Below are positions 54,337 through 62,475 of a DNA stretch of 64,000 nt, in pieces. Both the position numbers and the translations under genes were made by a program. The notes beneath the pieces were generated by a model. The model ran no database searches. It had not been told where the DNA came from and saw only the letters and a list, made by a program, of their open reading frames with translations. Within the stretch, counting starts at the first letter, position 1, and every line of letters starts with the position of its first letter. The stretch is from Sphaerisporangium sp040685555 (GTDB lineage Bacteria > Actinomycetota > Actinomycetes > Streptosporangiales > Streptosporangiaceae), in assembly GCF_040685555.1 (NCBI RefSeq), contig NZ_JBFBIK010000012.1, positions 1 to 64,000 on the forward strand, read 5' to 3'.

Positions 54337-55365
54337 ATGACCAGCTACGCCGCGGCCGGCGTCGACATCGAGGCCGGCGACCGGGCGGTCGAGCTGATGA
54401 AGTCGCGGGTGGCGCGGTCGCGGCGTCCCGAGGTGGTCGACGACGCCAGCGGCTTCGCCGGGCTCTTCGACGTCTCGGCGCTGCTGCGCTTCAAGCGGCC
54501 CCTGCTGGCCACCTCGACCGACGGCGTGGGCACCAAGGTCATGCTGGCCCAGGCGCTGGGCAAGCACGACACGATCGGCATCGACCTGGTCGGCATGGTC
54601 GTCGACGACCTGGTGGTATGCGGGGCCGAGCCGCTGTTCATGACCGACTACATCGCCTGCGGCAAGGTGGTCCCCGAGCGCATCGCCGACATCGTGGGCG
54701 GGGTCGCCGAGGGATGCCGCCTGGCCGGATGCGCCCTCGTCGGCGGCGAGACCGCCGAGCACCCAGGAGCCATGGGGCCGGACGAGTACGACCTCGCCGG
54801 CGCGGGCACCGGGGTGGTCGAGGCCTCCAAGCTGCTCGGGCCCGAGCGGGTGCGCCCGGGTGACGTCGTCCTCGGGCTCGCCTCGTCCGGCGTCCATTCC
54901 AACGGCTACTCCCTGGTACGGCACGTCCTTCGCACGGCCGGCCTCTCGCTGGAGGCTTCGCTTCCGGAGCTGGGCCGCACCCTGGGCGAGGAACTGCTGG
55001 AGCCGACGCGCATCTACTCCCTCGCCTGCCTCGGCCTCACCAGGGCCGTTGAGATCCACGCCTTCGCGCACATCACGGGCGGCGGGCTCGCGGCCAACCT
55101 CGCCCGGTCGCTGCCCGGCTCCGTGGACGCGGTCCTCGACCGCTCGTCGTGGACGCCGCAGCCGATCTTCGAGGTCATCGCCGGGCACGGCGGGGTGGCG
55201 CAGGAGGAGATGGACCGCACGTTCAACCTCGGCGTCGGCATGTGCGCGATCGTGCCGGAGGAGGCCGTCGAGTCCGCTTTGAACACTCTGCGGGAGCACG
55301 ACCAGCACGCGTGGGTTCTCGGTGAGATCATCCCGGGCACGGGCGAGGCCCGCTTCCGGGCCTGA
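54337..55365 (+). CDS. purM: AIR synthetase PurM
   Basis: Phosphoribosylformylglycinamidine cyclo-ligase, purine step 5. 342 residues of the AIRS fold: YAAAGVDIEAGDRAVELMK, TSTDGVGTKVMLAQALGKHD (ATP-binding), GIDLVGMVVDDLVVCGAEP, GCALVGGETAEHPG and HITGGGLAANLARSLP are all family motifs. AAGGAGG precedes ATG. In operon with purF. A long hairpin in the following gap ends the transcript. Confidence 0.95.
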   Translation: MTSYAAAGVDIEAGDRAVELMKSRVARSRRPEVVDDASGFAGLFDVSALLRFKRPLLATSTDGVGTKVMLAQALGKHDTIGIDLVGMVVDDLVVCGAEPLFMTDYIACGKVVPERIADIVGGVAEGCRLAGCALVGGETAEHPGAMGPDEYDLAGAGTGVVEASKLLGPERVRPGDVVLGLASSGVHSNGYSLVRHVLRTAGLSLEASLPELGRTLGEELLEPTRIYSLACLGLTRAVEIHAFAHITGGGLAANLARSLPGSVDAVLDRSSWTPQPIFEVIAGHGGVAQEEMDRTFNLGVGMCAIVPEEAVESALNTLREHDQHAWVLGEIIPGTGEARFRA

Positions 55366-55731
55366 CCGCACCGGATCAAGACGGGTACTCGACCCCGCCA
55401 TGATGGGCCAGAACGCACCGCGAAACAGCCACGAGATCAACCCGGGACCGCGACCTCCACGGACCCGGGCCGGGGACATGATCGGGCGGGCCGGAGACGG
55501 CCACAGTGCCTCGTACGGCCTCGGAAGACAGGCCGTGGAACCCCGGTGGCCACAACATGCGGAAAGCGGCTGTCGGCAGCAGTGGCGGCGCTGACAGCGG
55601 CGAAGAGCTCCAAGAACACGACGAAAGGCTCCCCGCCATGCAGCATGGCAAGGAGCCTTCGAGCGCGCGAAGGAGGCACTCGGCGAGCCTTTGCTCACCG
55701 GGTGCCCTACCTGCGTCAACCCGAAAATCGC
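55366..55731. other. Gap between convergent purM and DUF3073 genes
   Basis: No coding frame with family resemblance and no RNA gene is recognised. The clear feature is the stepped hairpin at 55625-55659, reported separately. Confidence 0.5.
55625..55659. terminator. Stepped bidirectional terminator
   Basis: AAGGCTCC (55625-55632) pairs with GGAGCCTT (55652-55659); inside, CCATGC (55636-55641) pairs with GCATGG (55643-55648) around a single A, with symmetrical three-base internal loops. It lies between the convergent purM and DUF3073 genes. Confidence 0.75.
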
Positions 55732-55956
55732 CTACCGGCGACGGGACCCGTCGTCCTCGTCGTCGTCGTCGACATCCCCGGCGTAATCGGCGTACCGATC
55801 GGCCAGCTCATCGTCGACAACGTCATCATCGTTTTGGTTGGAGTCGTGATTGACTCCGAGCTCCTCGCGAAGACGGTCAAGATCGGTGCCGCCGCTGTTG
55901 TACTTGAGCTGGCGTGCAACCTTCACCTGCTTGGCCTTGGCTCGGCCGCGCCCCAT
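55732..55956 (-). CDS. DUF3073 protein
   Basis: 74 residues: a basic N-terminus MGRGRAKAKQVKVARQLKY followed by DLDRLREELG and a very acidic end (DVDDDDEDDGSRRR). This is the DUF3073 family, nearly universal in actinobacteria and usually next to purM, as here. Function is unknown; the charge split suggests nucleic-acid or ribosome contact, which is inference. Confidence 0.9.
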   Translation of the reverse strand: MGRGRAKAKQVKVARQLKYNSGGTDLDRLREELGVNHDSNQNDDDVVDDELADRYADYAGDVDDDDEDDGSRRR

Positions 55957-56106
55957 CGGCTCGACCCCCTCATGCGGGGTCGTGCCCGACCCCTCGTCGC
56001 TAACGCACCACGCGCTGACGCCGCCTGACTTCCGGCGTCAGCTCTCGTTCGACTACAACCGTACCTGTTTTGCGCGCCGCTCGGTACGCCGTATGGGCGT
56101 CCGCGG

Positions 56107-57210
56107 TCAGCGGCCCAGCCAAATACCCCTAAGCCGTCCGACTTCCGACATTCTGCGCTCCGCCAGCCTATCGGCCGCCGCAGCCGGCGGGACCCCTTCC
56201 TCGTCAGCGATCGAAAAGATCTTCAACGTCGTGTCGAAGATCTGCGTCGCCTTTACCCTGGCGCGCTCCATGTTGAAGCCCTGGATCTCGTCCGCGACCT
56301 GGATGACGCCCCCGGAGTTCACGACGTAGTCCGGAGCGTAAAGGATTCCTCGCTCCGCGAGCTGCTTCTCCACGCCGGGATGGGCCAGTTGGTTGTTGGC
56401 CCCTCCGCACACGATTTTCGCCCGGAGTCCCGCGACCGTGTCGTCGTCGAGCGCACCGCCCAGCGCACACGGAGAGTAGACATCGATGTCCGCGGCCTTC
56501 ATCGCCGCGGCGTCCGCCACGACCTCGACCTCGGGGTGGGCCCGCCTGACCCGCTCGACCGCCTGCTCGCTCACGTCGCAGACGACGACCTCGGCGCCGT
56601 CCTCCAGCAGATGCTCCACCAGCCGGTGGCCGACCTTGCCGACGCCCTCGACGCCGACACGCCTGCCGCGCAGGGTCGAGGCGCCGTAGGTGTACGCGCC
56701 GACGGCCCGCATCCCCTGGAACACGCCGTAGGCCGTGAGGATCGAGGAGTCGCCCGCGCCGCCGTTGGGCACCGTGCGCCCGGTGACGAACTGCGACTCC
56801 CTCGCGACGATGTCCATGTCCTCGCTGTAGGTGCCCACATCACACGCGGTGAAGTAGCGCCCGCCGAGCGACTGGATGAAACGGCCGTAGGCGCGCAGCA
56901 GCGCCTCGCTCTTGTCCTTGGCCGGATCGCCGATGATCACGGCCTTGCCTCCGCCGAGGTCGAGCCCCGCCAGCGCGTTCTTGTACGCCATGGCGCGCGA
57001 GAGGTTGAGAACGTCCTCCAGCGCGGCCTGCTCGCTCTCGTACGGGTAGAACCGCGTGCCGCCGAGCCCGGGGCCGAGGGCGGTGTTGTAGATCGCGATG
57101 ATCGCGTGGAGGCCACTGCGGTCGTCCGAGCAGAAGACGACCTGCTCGTGTCTTGCCTGTCCGATCGATGGGCTCACGTCCTTGTGGGACAGCCCGAAGA
57201 CGTCGGTCAC
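56107..57210 (-). CDS. vdh: Valine (Leu/Phe-type) dehydrogenase
   Basis: NAD-dependent amino-acid dehydrogenase that oxidatively deaminates valine and other branched-chain amino acids to 2-oxoacids. 367 residues. GPGLGGTRFYPYESE, Lys77 in MAYKNALAG and catalytic Lys89 in LGGGKAVIIGD match the LeuDH active site; the Rossmann loop is GVEGVGKVGHRLVEHL. Close in length and sequence pattern to Streptomyces Vdh. The GTG start has GGGAG nine bases upstream. Its product would feed the 2-oxoacid dehydrogenase encoded 18 kb away. Confidence 0.88.
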   Translation of the reverse strand: MTDVFGLSHKDVSPSIGQARHEQVVFCSDDRSGLHAIIAIYNTALGPGLGGTRFYPYESEQAALEDVLNLSRAMAYKNALAGLDLGGGKAVIIGDPAKDKSEALLRAYGRFIQSLGGRYFTACDVGTYSEDMDIVARESQFVTGRTVPNGGAGDSSILTAYGVFQGMRAVGAYTYGASTLRGRRVGVEGVGKVGHRLVEHLLEDGAEVVVCDVSEQAVERVRRAHPEVEVVADAAAMKAADIDVYSPCALGGALDDDTVAGLRAKIVCGGANNQLAHPGVEKQLAERGILYAPDYVVNSGGVIQVADEIQGFNMERARVKATQIFDTTLKIFSIADEEGVPPAAAADRLAERRMSEVGRLRGIWLGR

Positions 57211-57391
57211 GATGGTGACTCCCGGTCAATCTCGTCCGCCGCCTCGTCGCGACGGATCCCGGAACCACCCTATCTAGCCGCCCCACGCCTAACCATGATC
57301 GTCCAGATCGCGACACACCGGGCGTGCCGCGGGTCGCGCCACCGGCCCGCTCGCTCGCGTCGGCTCGCCGCTCCGTGGCACCATTCGAGAT

Positions 57392-58270
57392 GTGCTGCCC
57401 TACGCCGCCTATCTCCGTGTCTACGAGCCGTTGTCCGCGTTCACCGAGCGCGAGCGTGCCTTCTGGGCGACGTACGCCGACTCCAAGGACCGGCCACGCC
57501 GTGCGTTCGCCCTGGATGCCGAGCACGCCGAGGCCGTACGCCGGCTCCTGGGCGTGTCGGCCATGCCGGCTCCCGGCGGCGAGAGCGCCAACGCCTACCT
57601 GCGGCGTATCGAGGACACCCTGTATGTCTGCCCCTGGCAGAGCAGGCTCCGATCGTGGCTGGCCTTCGCCCGATTCCGCGGCGCCACGCCCATAAAGCTG
57701 GCCGACCGGTTCGTTCCCCGGGCCATCGCCGAGCAGACGGCCGACGACTTCGACCGGTTCAAGCAGAAGGGCAGCTCATCGGCCCTGCGCACGCACATCC
57801 GCACCAGCACCTGGCACATCCCGACTCCGTGGTTCGTGCCCTTCGACTCCGCGGAGCGCTGGCTCGTCCTAGGCCGCACGGAGGAGTCCACCACCGAGCC
57901 CACGGCCCCGACCACCACGGCCCCGGCGAGGAATCTGCTGTACGTGACCTCGATGGCACAGGCCAGGCGCAGGGTCGCGCGCGCCCTGGTGGTCATCCGC
58001 CGTCACGTCGGCGATGTGGGCACCCTGGCCGAGGTCGAGGAGGTGGGGCGCTGGCTGGAGGAGTTCCATCCGCACTCCCTTGTCGAGCTCGACTACGGCG
58101 GTCTCGTCCACCTGATGGACGACGCGACACTCCAGGCCGACCAGTCCGCCGCGGAGCTCGCCGCCGCCCTCACAGGGTTGGACACGGGTCAAGAAGAACT
58201 GGCCTTCGCCATGTATCAGCGAGTGATCGTGCGCTGGAAGTCAATACAAGCCCTCGAATCGGCGAACTGA
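57392..58270 (+). CDS. Conserved actinobacterial protein, DUF8083-like
   Basis: 292 residues, mostly alpha-helical and without membrane segments or signal peptide. It begins LPYAAYLRVYEPLSAFTERE and contains RRIEDTLYVCPWQSRLRSW, STWHIPTPWFVPF and VELDYGGLVHLMDD. This matches a conserved hypothetical found near bldC/vdh in many actinomycetes. No catalytic motif is evident. The GTG start has no clear ribosome site. Divergent from vdh. Confidence 0.75.
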   Translation: MLPYAAYLRVYEPLSAFTERERAFWATYADSKDRPRRAFALDAEHAEAVRRLLGVSAMPAPGGESANAYLRRIEDTLYVCPWQSRLRSWLAFARFRGATPIKLADRFVPRAIAEQTADDFDRFKQKGSSSALRTHIRTSTWHIPTPWFVPFDSAERWLVLGRTEESTTEPTAPTTTAPARNLLYVTSMAQARRRVARALVVIRRHVGDVGTLAEVEEVGRWLEEFHPHSLVELDYGGLVHLMDDATLQADQSAAELAAALTGLDTGQEELAFAMYQRVIVRWKSIQALESAN

Positions 58271-58590
58271 ACCGCAAATCCTCGACGTGACCTGCAAAAG
58301 TAGGTAACGGGAGTCACCAGCTCGCTTCTGCGAACTGAGTAGTTTGCCGTTTTCACTGCGATACCACGAAACGTGTCGCTAGAATCACCGAGCGTGACAT
58401 CAACCCGTGGACAAGGCGTTGTACTTAGAGGGCTCGCCAATCGCTCTACGTGGCTGTATGGTCACATCGGGTGATACCGCATATGGTCCAGAAAAATCCG
58501 TATGAATGGATCATTGTGGGACATCCGTGACAAGCGCCAACACAAGTCGCAGGATCGCTGTCGCCGGTCCACGGAGGAGAGGCCGCACAA
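58271..58590. other. bldC upstream region
   Basis: 320 bases without a recognised gene. TAGAAT at 58380-58385 is a possible -10 box, but no convincing -35 precedes it at 17-18 bases. The end carries GGAGGAGAGG, the bldC ribosome site. The long AT-richer leader suggests that bldC transcription is regulated. Confidence 0.4.
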
Positions 58591-58794
58591 ATGTCAGCTC
58601 GTACACCCGAGGCCGAGCCACTGCTCACCCCGGCGGAGGTCGCCACCATGTTCCGCGTCGACCCCAAGACCGTTACTCGGTGGGCGAAGGCGGGCAAGTT
58701 GACGTCCATCCGCACCCTTGGCGGTCACCGGCGTTACCGGGAGACCGAGGTCCGTGCGCTGCTCGCGGGTATCCCGCAGCAGCGGTCGGAGTGA
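58591..58794 (+). CDS. bldC: Developmental regulator BldC
   Basis: 67-residue MerR-like winged-helix protein without an effector domain. The core LLTPAEVATMFRVDPKTVTR, AKAGKLTS and RTLGGHRRYRE is nearly invariant among BldC proteins. In Streptomyces it binds direct repeats cooperatively and delays sporulation. Its presence supports a filamentous, sporulating host. GGAGGAGAGG precedes ATG. Confidence 0.95.
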   Translation: MSARTPEAEPLLTPAEVATMFRVDPKTVTRWAKAGKLTSIRTLGGHRRYRETEVRALLAGIPQQRSE

Positions 58795-58830
58795 GGCGGG
58801 GACCATCACGGACCTAGGGGGGAGAACCGG

Positions 58831-59058
58831 CGCGCTCGCGTCACGTATGTGAGCGCGTCCAACCACACACCCATGACCACGTGAGGCGGACCCGGGCCAC
58901 CGGGGGCCATACAGCCCCTACTGCGCGCCCGAGCGACCGTGACCGAGGCCATGGGCCGGGTGTGGGAGGCGCCGCCCGCCCGGCGCCACCTCACCAGGCC
59001 CGTGCGGGTGCGTCCCGGTGGGTAACGGATCTAGGGCCTCCGCCGCACGGAAGCCCTA
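58831..59058. terminator. Two hairpins between bldC and the TetR gene
   Basis: CGCGCTC (58831-58837) with GAGCGCG (58851-58857), 37 bases after the bldC stop, is a possible bldC terminator. TAGGGCCTCCG (59032-59042) with CGGAAGCCCTA (59048-59058), one mismatch, lies 57 bases beyond the end of the convergent TetR gene. The stretch between them has no recognised gene. Confidence 0.5.
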
Positions 59059-59114
59059 TCCACCGTTTCCTCGCCGACAGGGCTAGACCACGGTGACCCA
59101 GCAGTAAGAAGGCC

Positions 59115-59813
59115 TTAACCCAGCTCCCCTGGCCCGCGTCCGAGCTCCGGGAGCGACCCGCCGGCCAGACCGTCGTGCCGGGAGGCGACCCCCAGGAGGG
59201 CCACCATCTGGTCGACGAGCAGGCGTTCGAGAGTCGGACGTTCTATGTCGCGGCTCTCCAGCCAGTCGAGGCCCGCCGTCTCCACCGAGGCGATCCAGGA
59301 CCTGAGCGTCGTGCGCAACACCGGGGTCGGCTCGCTCACCTGCATCTGATTCATGATCATCTTGAAGAGACGCCGCCGCACGCCCTCGACGATCTCGCCC
59401 ACCTCGCCCGCGCGGTTCGCGGGACCTCCACGGAGCAGCGCCGCGAATCCCGCCGCGTGGTCCTCCACGAAGTCGAAGTAGCGCGTGAGCCCCGCGGCCA
59501 GTCCCTCGATCGCGGTGCCGCCGTTCACGGGGCGGAGCCTGTCTTGCAACTCCTCCGCCGCGCTACGCAACGCGGCGACGTAGAGCTCCTGCTTTCCCCC
59601 GAAATAGTGATAGACCAGCGCCCTTGAGGCCCCCGCCGCCGTAGCCACATCGTCTATGGACACATCTTCGGCATCGTGCTTGCTGAAAAGCTCCAGTGCC
59701 GCCGCCATCAGCTCTTCTCGGCGGCGGTCAACGCTCAGCCTTCTTCGTACCGGACGCACGTCCCCGGTGTCAGAGCTCTCCCGCTCACCTGGGGCCCTTG
59801 ATGTCGCACCCAC
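59115..59813 (-). CDS. TetR-family regulator
   Basis: 232 residues. Helix-turn-helix (about 28-75) with SIDDVATAAGASRALVYHYFGGKQELY, then a ligand domain with FDFVEDHAAGFAALLRGGPA. The GTG at 59813 is favoured because TAGTGT (59821-59826) lies seven bases upstream; the frame is open earlier but another GTG (59822) falls inside that box. The first 20 residues are disordered. The ligand and target genes are unknown; it is divergent from the LacI gene with 140 bases between. Confidence 0.85.
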   Translation of the reverse strand: MGATSRAPGERESSDTGDVRPVRRRLSVDRRREELMAAALELFSKHDAEDVSIDDVATAAGASRALVYHYFGGKQELYVAALRSAAEELQDRLRPVNGGTAIEGLAAGLTRYFDFVEDHAAGFAALLRGGPANRAGEVGEIVEGVRRRLFKMIMNQMQVSEPTPVLRTTLRSWIASVETAGLDWLESRDIERPTLERLLVDQMVALLGVASRHDGLAGGSLPELGRGPGELG

Positions 59814-59953
59814 AATGCGCACACTATCGGAGGCGGTGCCCAATAAGCGCAGCCCCGATGACCATCTGCCGAGGCGCACAAGACACCCGTACCCTCAACG
59901 CGACTCGATCGTTTGGTCTGACAGGTGCACATCCACTCAGCGTGGGGAGAACC

Positions 59954-61057
59954 ATGTCAGGACCGTCCATGCAGACGACCGCTCGGTACCCTTCCGATCT
60001 CGGCGCGACCGAGGCCGGGCTCGGCGACGCCCACGGGCCGCGCCCCCGCCCGACGATCCGGAACGTTGCAGAACGGGCGGGCGTCTCCAAGTCGCTGGTC
60101 TCCCTGGTGCTGAGGGGGTCCCCGCACGTCAGCGAACACCGGCGTGAGGCGGTGTTACAGGCGGCCAGAGAGCTCGGCTACCGGCCGAACGCGGTCGCCC
60201 GCAGCCTCGTCGAAGGGCGCACCCACCTGGTCGGCGCCCTCGTCGCCGACCTGCACAACCCGTTCTACGCCGAATTCCTCGACGGGTTGCAGGAGAGCCT
60301 CCACGGTGACGGCCTCCGGCTGCTGATCGGAAGCGGCCGCTGGGACCCCGCCTTCGAGGAGGAGGCCGTCGAGGCCTTCCTGGAGCTCCGGGTGGACGGC
60401 CTGGTGCTGCTCGGGGTGGCCCCGTCCAGCGAGACCCTGGCCGAGGCGGCGGCGTACACGCCCACGGTCGTCGTGGGCGAGCGCGACGTCGAGCTCGACA
60501 GCGTGGACATCGTCGTGGACGACGACCAGCTCGGCGCCCGCCTCGCGGTCGACCACCTGGTGGAGCTCGGCCACCGGCGCATCGCGCACATCGAGGGCAC
60601 GCCGTCGTCGTCGGCGCGCTTCCGCTGCGAGGGGTACCTCGTCGCGATGCGCAGGCACGCGCTGGCCCCGCACATCATGGTCGAGCACGGCGACTTCACC
60701 GAGGAGGGCGGCCGTCGGGCGGCCCGGGCGCTGCTGGAGCGCGACCCGCGCCCCACCGCGATCTTCGCCGCCAACGACGTCGTCGCCCTCGGCGTGCTGG
60801 TCGCGGCGAGCGAGCTCGGGCTGCGCGTCCCGGAGGACCTCTCGGTCGTGGGGTACGACAACACCCACCTGGCCGCGGTGCACCACATCTCGCTGACCAC
60901 CCTGGACCAGCCGCGACGGGCGATGGGCAGGTCGGCCGCCGCCCTGCTGAGCGACCGGATCACCGACCCGGGCAAGTCGGCGAGGCTGCGCCAGGTCACG
61001 CCGCGCCTGGTGGTACGGCACAGCACCGGCCCGGCTCCAAGTGATCCCCAAGGGTAG
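59954..61057 (+). CDS. LacI-family regulator
   Basis: 367 residues. LacI helix-turn-helix (about 33-60) TIRNVAERAGVSKSLVSLVL, hinge RPNAVARSLVEGRTH, and a type I periplasmic-binding-like effector domain (LVADLHNPFYAEFLDGLQE, FAANDVVALGVL, VVGYDNTHLA). The N-terminus has a 30-residue extension before the helix-turn-helix. ATG follows GGGGAGAACC. The effector is probably a sugar; the hexosaminidase gene downstream makes amino sugars a possible signal, but this is speculative. Confidence 0.9.
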   Translation: MSGPSMQTTARYPSDLGATEAGLGDAHGPRPRPTIRNVAERAGVSKSLVSLVLRGSPHVSEHRREAVLQAARELGYRPNAVARSLVEGRTHLVGALVADLHNPFYAEFLDGLQESLHGDGLRLLIGSGRWDPAFEEEAVEAFLELRVDGLVLLGVAPSSETLAEAAAYTPTVVVGERDVELDSVDIVVDDDQLGARLAVDHLVELGHRRIAHIEGTPSSSARFRCEGYLVAMRRHALAPHIMVEHGDFTEEGGRRAARALLERDPRPTAIFAANDVVALGVLVAASELGLRVPEDLSVVGYDNTHLAAVHHISLTTLDQPRRAMGRSAAALLSDRITDPGKSARLRQVTPRLVVRHSTGPAPSDPQG

Positions 61058-61229
61058 GTCAACATCCACGGGATCGGCGCCCTCCCCGTGTTGACTCAGA
61101 ACAGGCGCCGGCCCCCCGGCGTGCCGGACCGGTCCGAAAAGGGCTGGAACGCTCGCTTGTCGTGGGGGCAGCGGGTGGGCAGGCAGTGCCCGCCGGGCCA
61201 GGCGGCCGGCGTCTGACCGGGGGGTAGAC

Positions 61230-61478
61230 ATGCGTGATCCGGAACTGGTCTCGTGCGCCCAGCGCGCGGCGGCCGAGCTAGAGCGTGCGTGGGCGCACTG
61301 GCGGGCCACCCGGGGAAAGGACGACGAGGGCGCGACCGAGTCAGTCGCCAGCTACGTCGCCCACTCCATCGACCATCCGTGGGGCCGCCCTCGCGTCGTC
61401 CTCGGCCTGGACGCTGAGGACGCCAGGGAACTCGCGGCGCTGCTGCAGAAGCAGAATCTCGGCGAACCCGCCTGGTAG
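61230..61478 (+). CDS. Small conserved hypothetical protein
   Basis: 82 residues: CAQRAAAELERAWAHWRATRG, VASYVAHSIDHPWGRPRVV, FGLDAEDA-type and LAALLQKQN. No recognised domain; composition (Ala, Arg, Glu, helical) is like small actinobacterial proteins. GGGGGG TAGAC precedes ATG. Monocistronic-looking, before the amidase gene. Confidence 0.65.
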   Translation: MRDPELVSCAQRAAAELERAWAHWRATRGKDDEGATESVASYVAHSIDHPWGRPRVVLGLDAEDARELAALLQKQNLGEPAW

Positions 61479-61571
61479 TCGTCGCCCGTCCCCGTTTCGC
61501 ATAGCGGCCGGTCCACCACGCGCATACGCGTAGGTTGGGTTGCGGACAGGTCGTCTTCGAAGGGGATCATC

Positions 61572-62426
61572 GTGACCAGTCGTGCACTGGCCGTAACGTT
61601 CCTGGCCCTGTGCGGGCTGGGCGCCTCAGCCTGCGGCGCGGCGGCGAGCACCAGCGCCGCCGGCGCCACCGACGCCGTGCCCCAGACGGCCGAGATGAGA
61701 AGCGTGGCCCCGCCGGCGGCGTCCACCTCGGCACGGGCCGCGACGGCCGGCACGCCGTCCCCCGCCAAGCCACTGGCCGGCAAGGTCATCGTGATCGACC
61801 CCGGCCACAACGGCGGGAACTACCGGCACCCCGAGGTGATCAACAAGAAGGTCAACGTCCTCACCGAGTGGAAGCCGTGCGACACCACCGGCACCTCCAC
61901 CAACGACGGCTACTCCGAGGCCGCCTTCACCTGGGACGTCGCCAACCGCATGGTCAAGCTGCTGAGGGCCAAGGGCGCCACCGTCAAGCTCACTCGCGGC
62001 AGCGACACGAGCGTGGGCCCCTGCATCACCCAGCGCGCGGCCATCGGCAACAGGGCCCACGCGAACGCCGCCGTCTCGATCCACGCCGACGGCGCCCCCG
62101 CCTCGGGCCGCGGCTTCCACATCATCATGCCGAAGAAGATCAACGGCCCGGTCGACCCCGTGGTGGGGCCCTCCAGGAAGCTCGGCCTCGCGCTGCGCGA
62201 CGCTTACAAGTCCGGCACGGGCATGCCCTACTCCACGTACCTCGGCAAGGACGCGCTCGACTACCGGAGCGACCTCGGCGGGCTCAACCTCTCCACGGTG
62301 CCGAAGGTCTTCATCGAGACCGGCAACATGCGCAACCCGACCGACGCCGCCAAGCTCAAGGACCCGAGCTTCCGGCAGCGCATCGCCGTATCCCTCACCG
62401 AGGGCCTGCAGAAGTACCTCGGCTGA
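61572..62426 (+). CDS. N-acetylmuramoyl-L-alanine amidase (Amidase_3)
   Basis: Zinc amidase that cuts the peptide from muramic acid in peptidoglycan. 284 residues. Signal peptide (1-21, possible lipobox GASAC with Cys21), Ala/Ser/Thr-rich linker, then the Amidase_3 domain (about 70-284). Zinc ligands are His79 (IDPGHNGG), Glu116 (YSEAAFTWDV) and a His in VSIHADG; the catalytic Glu is in FIETGNMRN. Relative to the usual enzyme it has a long insertion after the first ligand (EVINKKVNVLTEWKPCD). GTG start with AAGGGGATC upstream. Extracytoplasmic. Confidence 0.93.
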   Translation: MTSRALAVTFLALCGLGASACGAAASTSAAGATDAVPQTAEMRSVAPPAASTSARAATAGTPSPAKPLAGKVIVIDPGHNGGNYRHPEVINKKVNVLTEWKPCDTTGTSTNDGYSEAAFTWDVANRMVKLLRAKGATVKLTRGSDTSVGPCITQRAAIGNRAHANAAVSIHADGAPASGRGFHIIMPKKINGPVDPVVGPSRKLGLALRDAYKSGTGMPYSTYLGKDALDYRSDLGGLNLSTVPKVFIETGNMRNPTDAAKLKDPSFRQRIAVSLTEGLQKYLG

Positions 62427-62475
62427 CCCCTGGGCACTGGTGGGCGCCACGGGCGATTTTGGCATGATCTGGGGC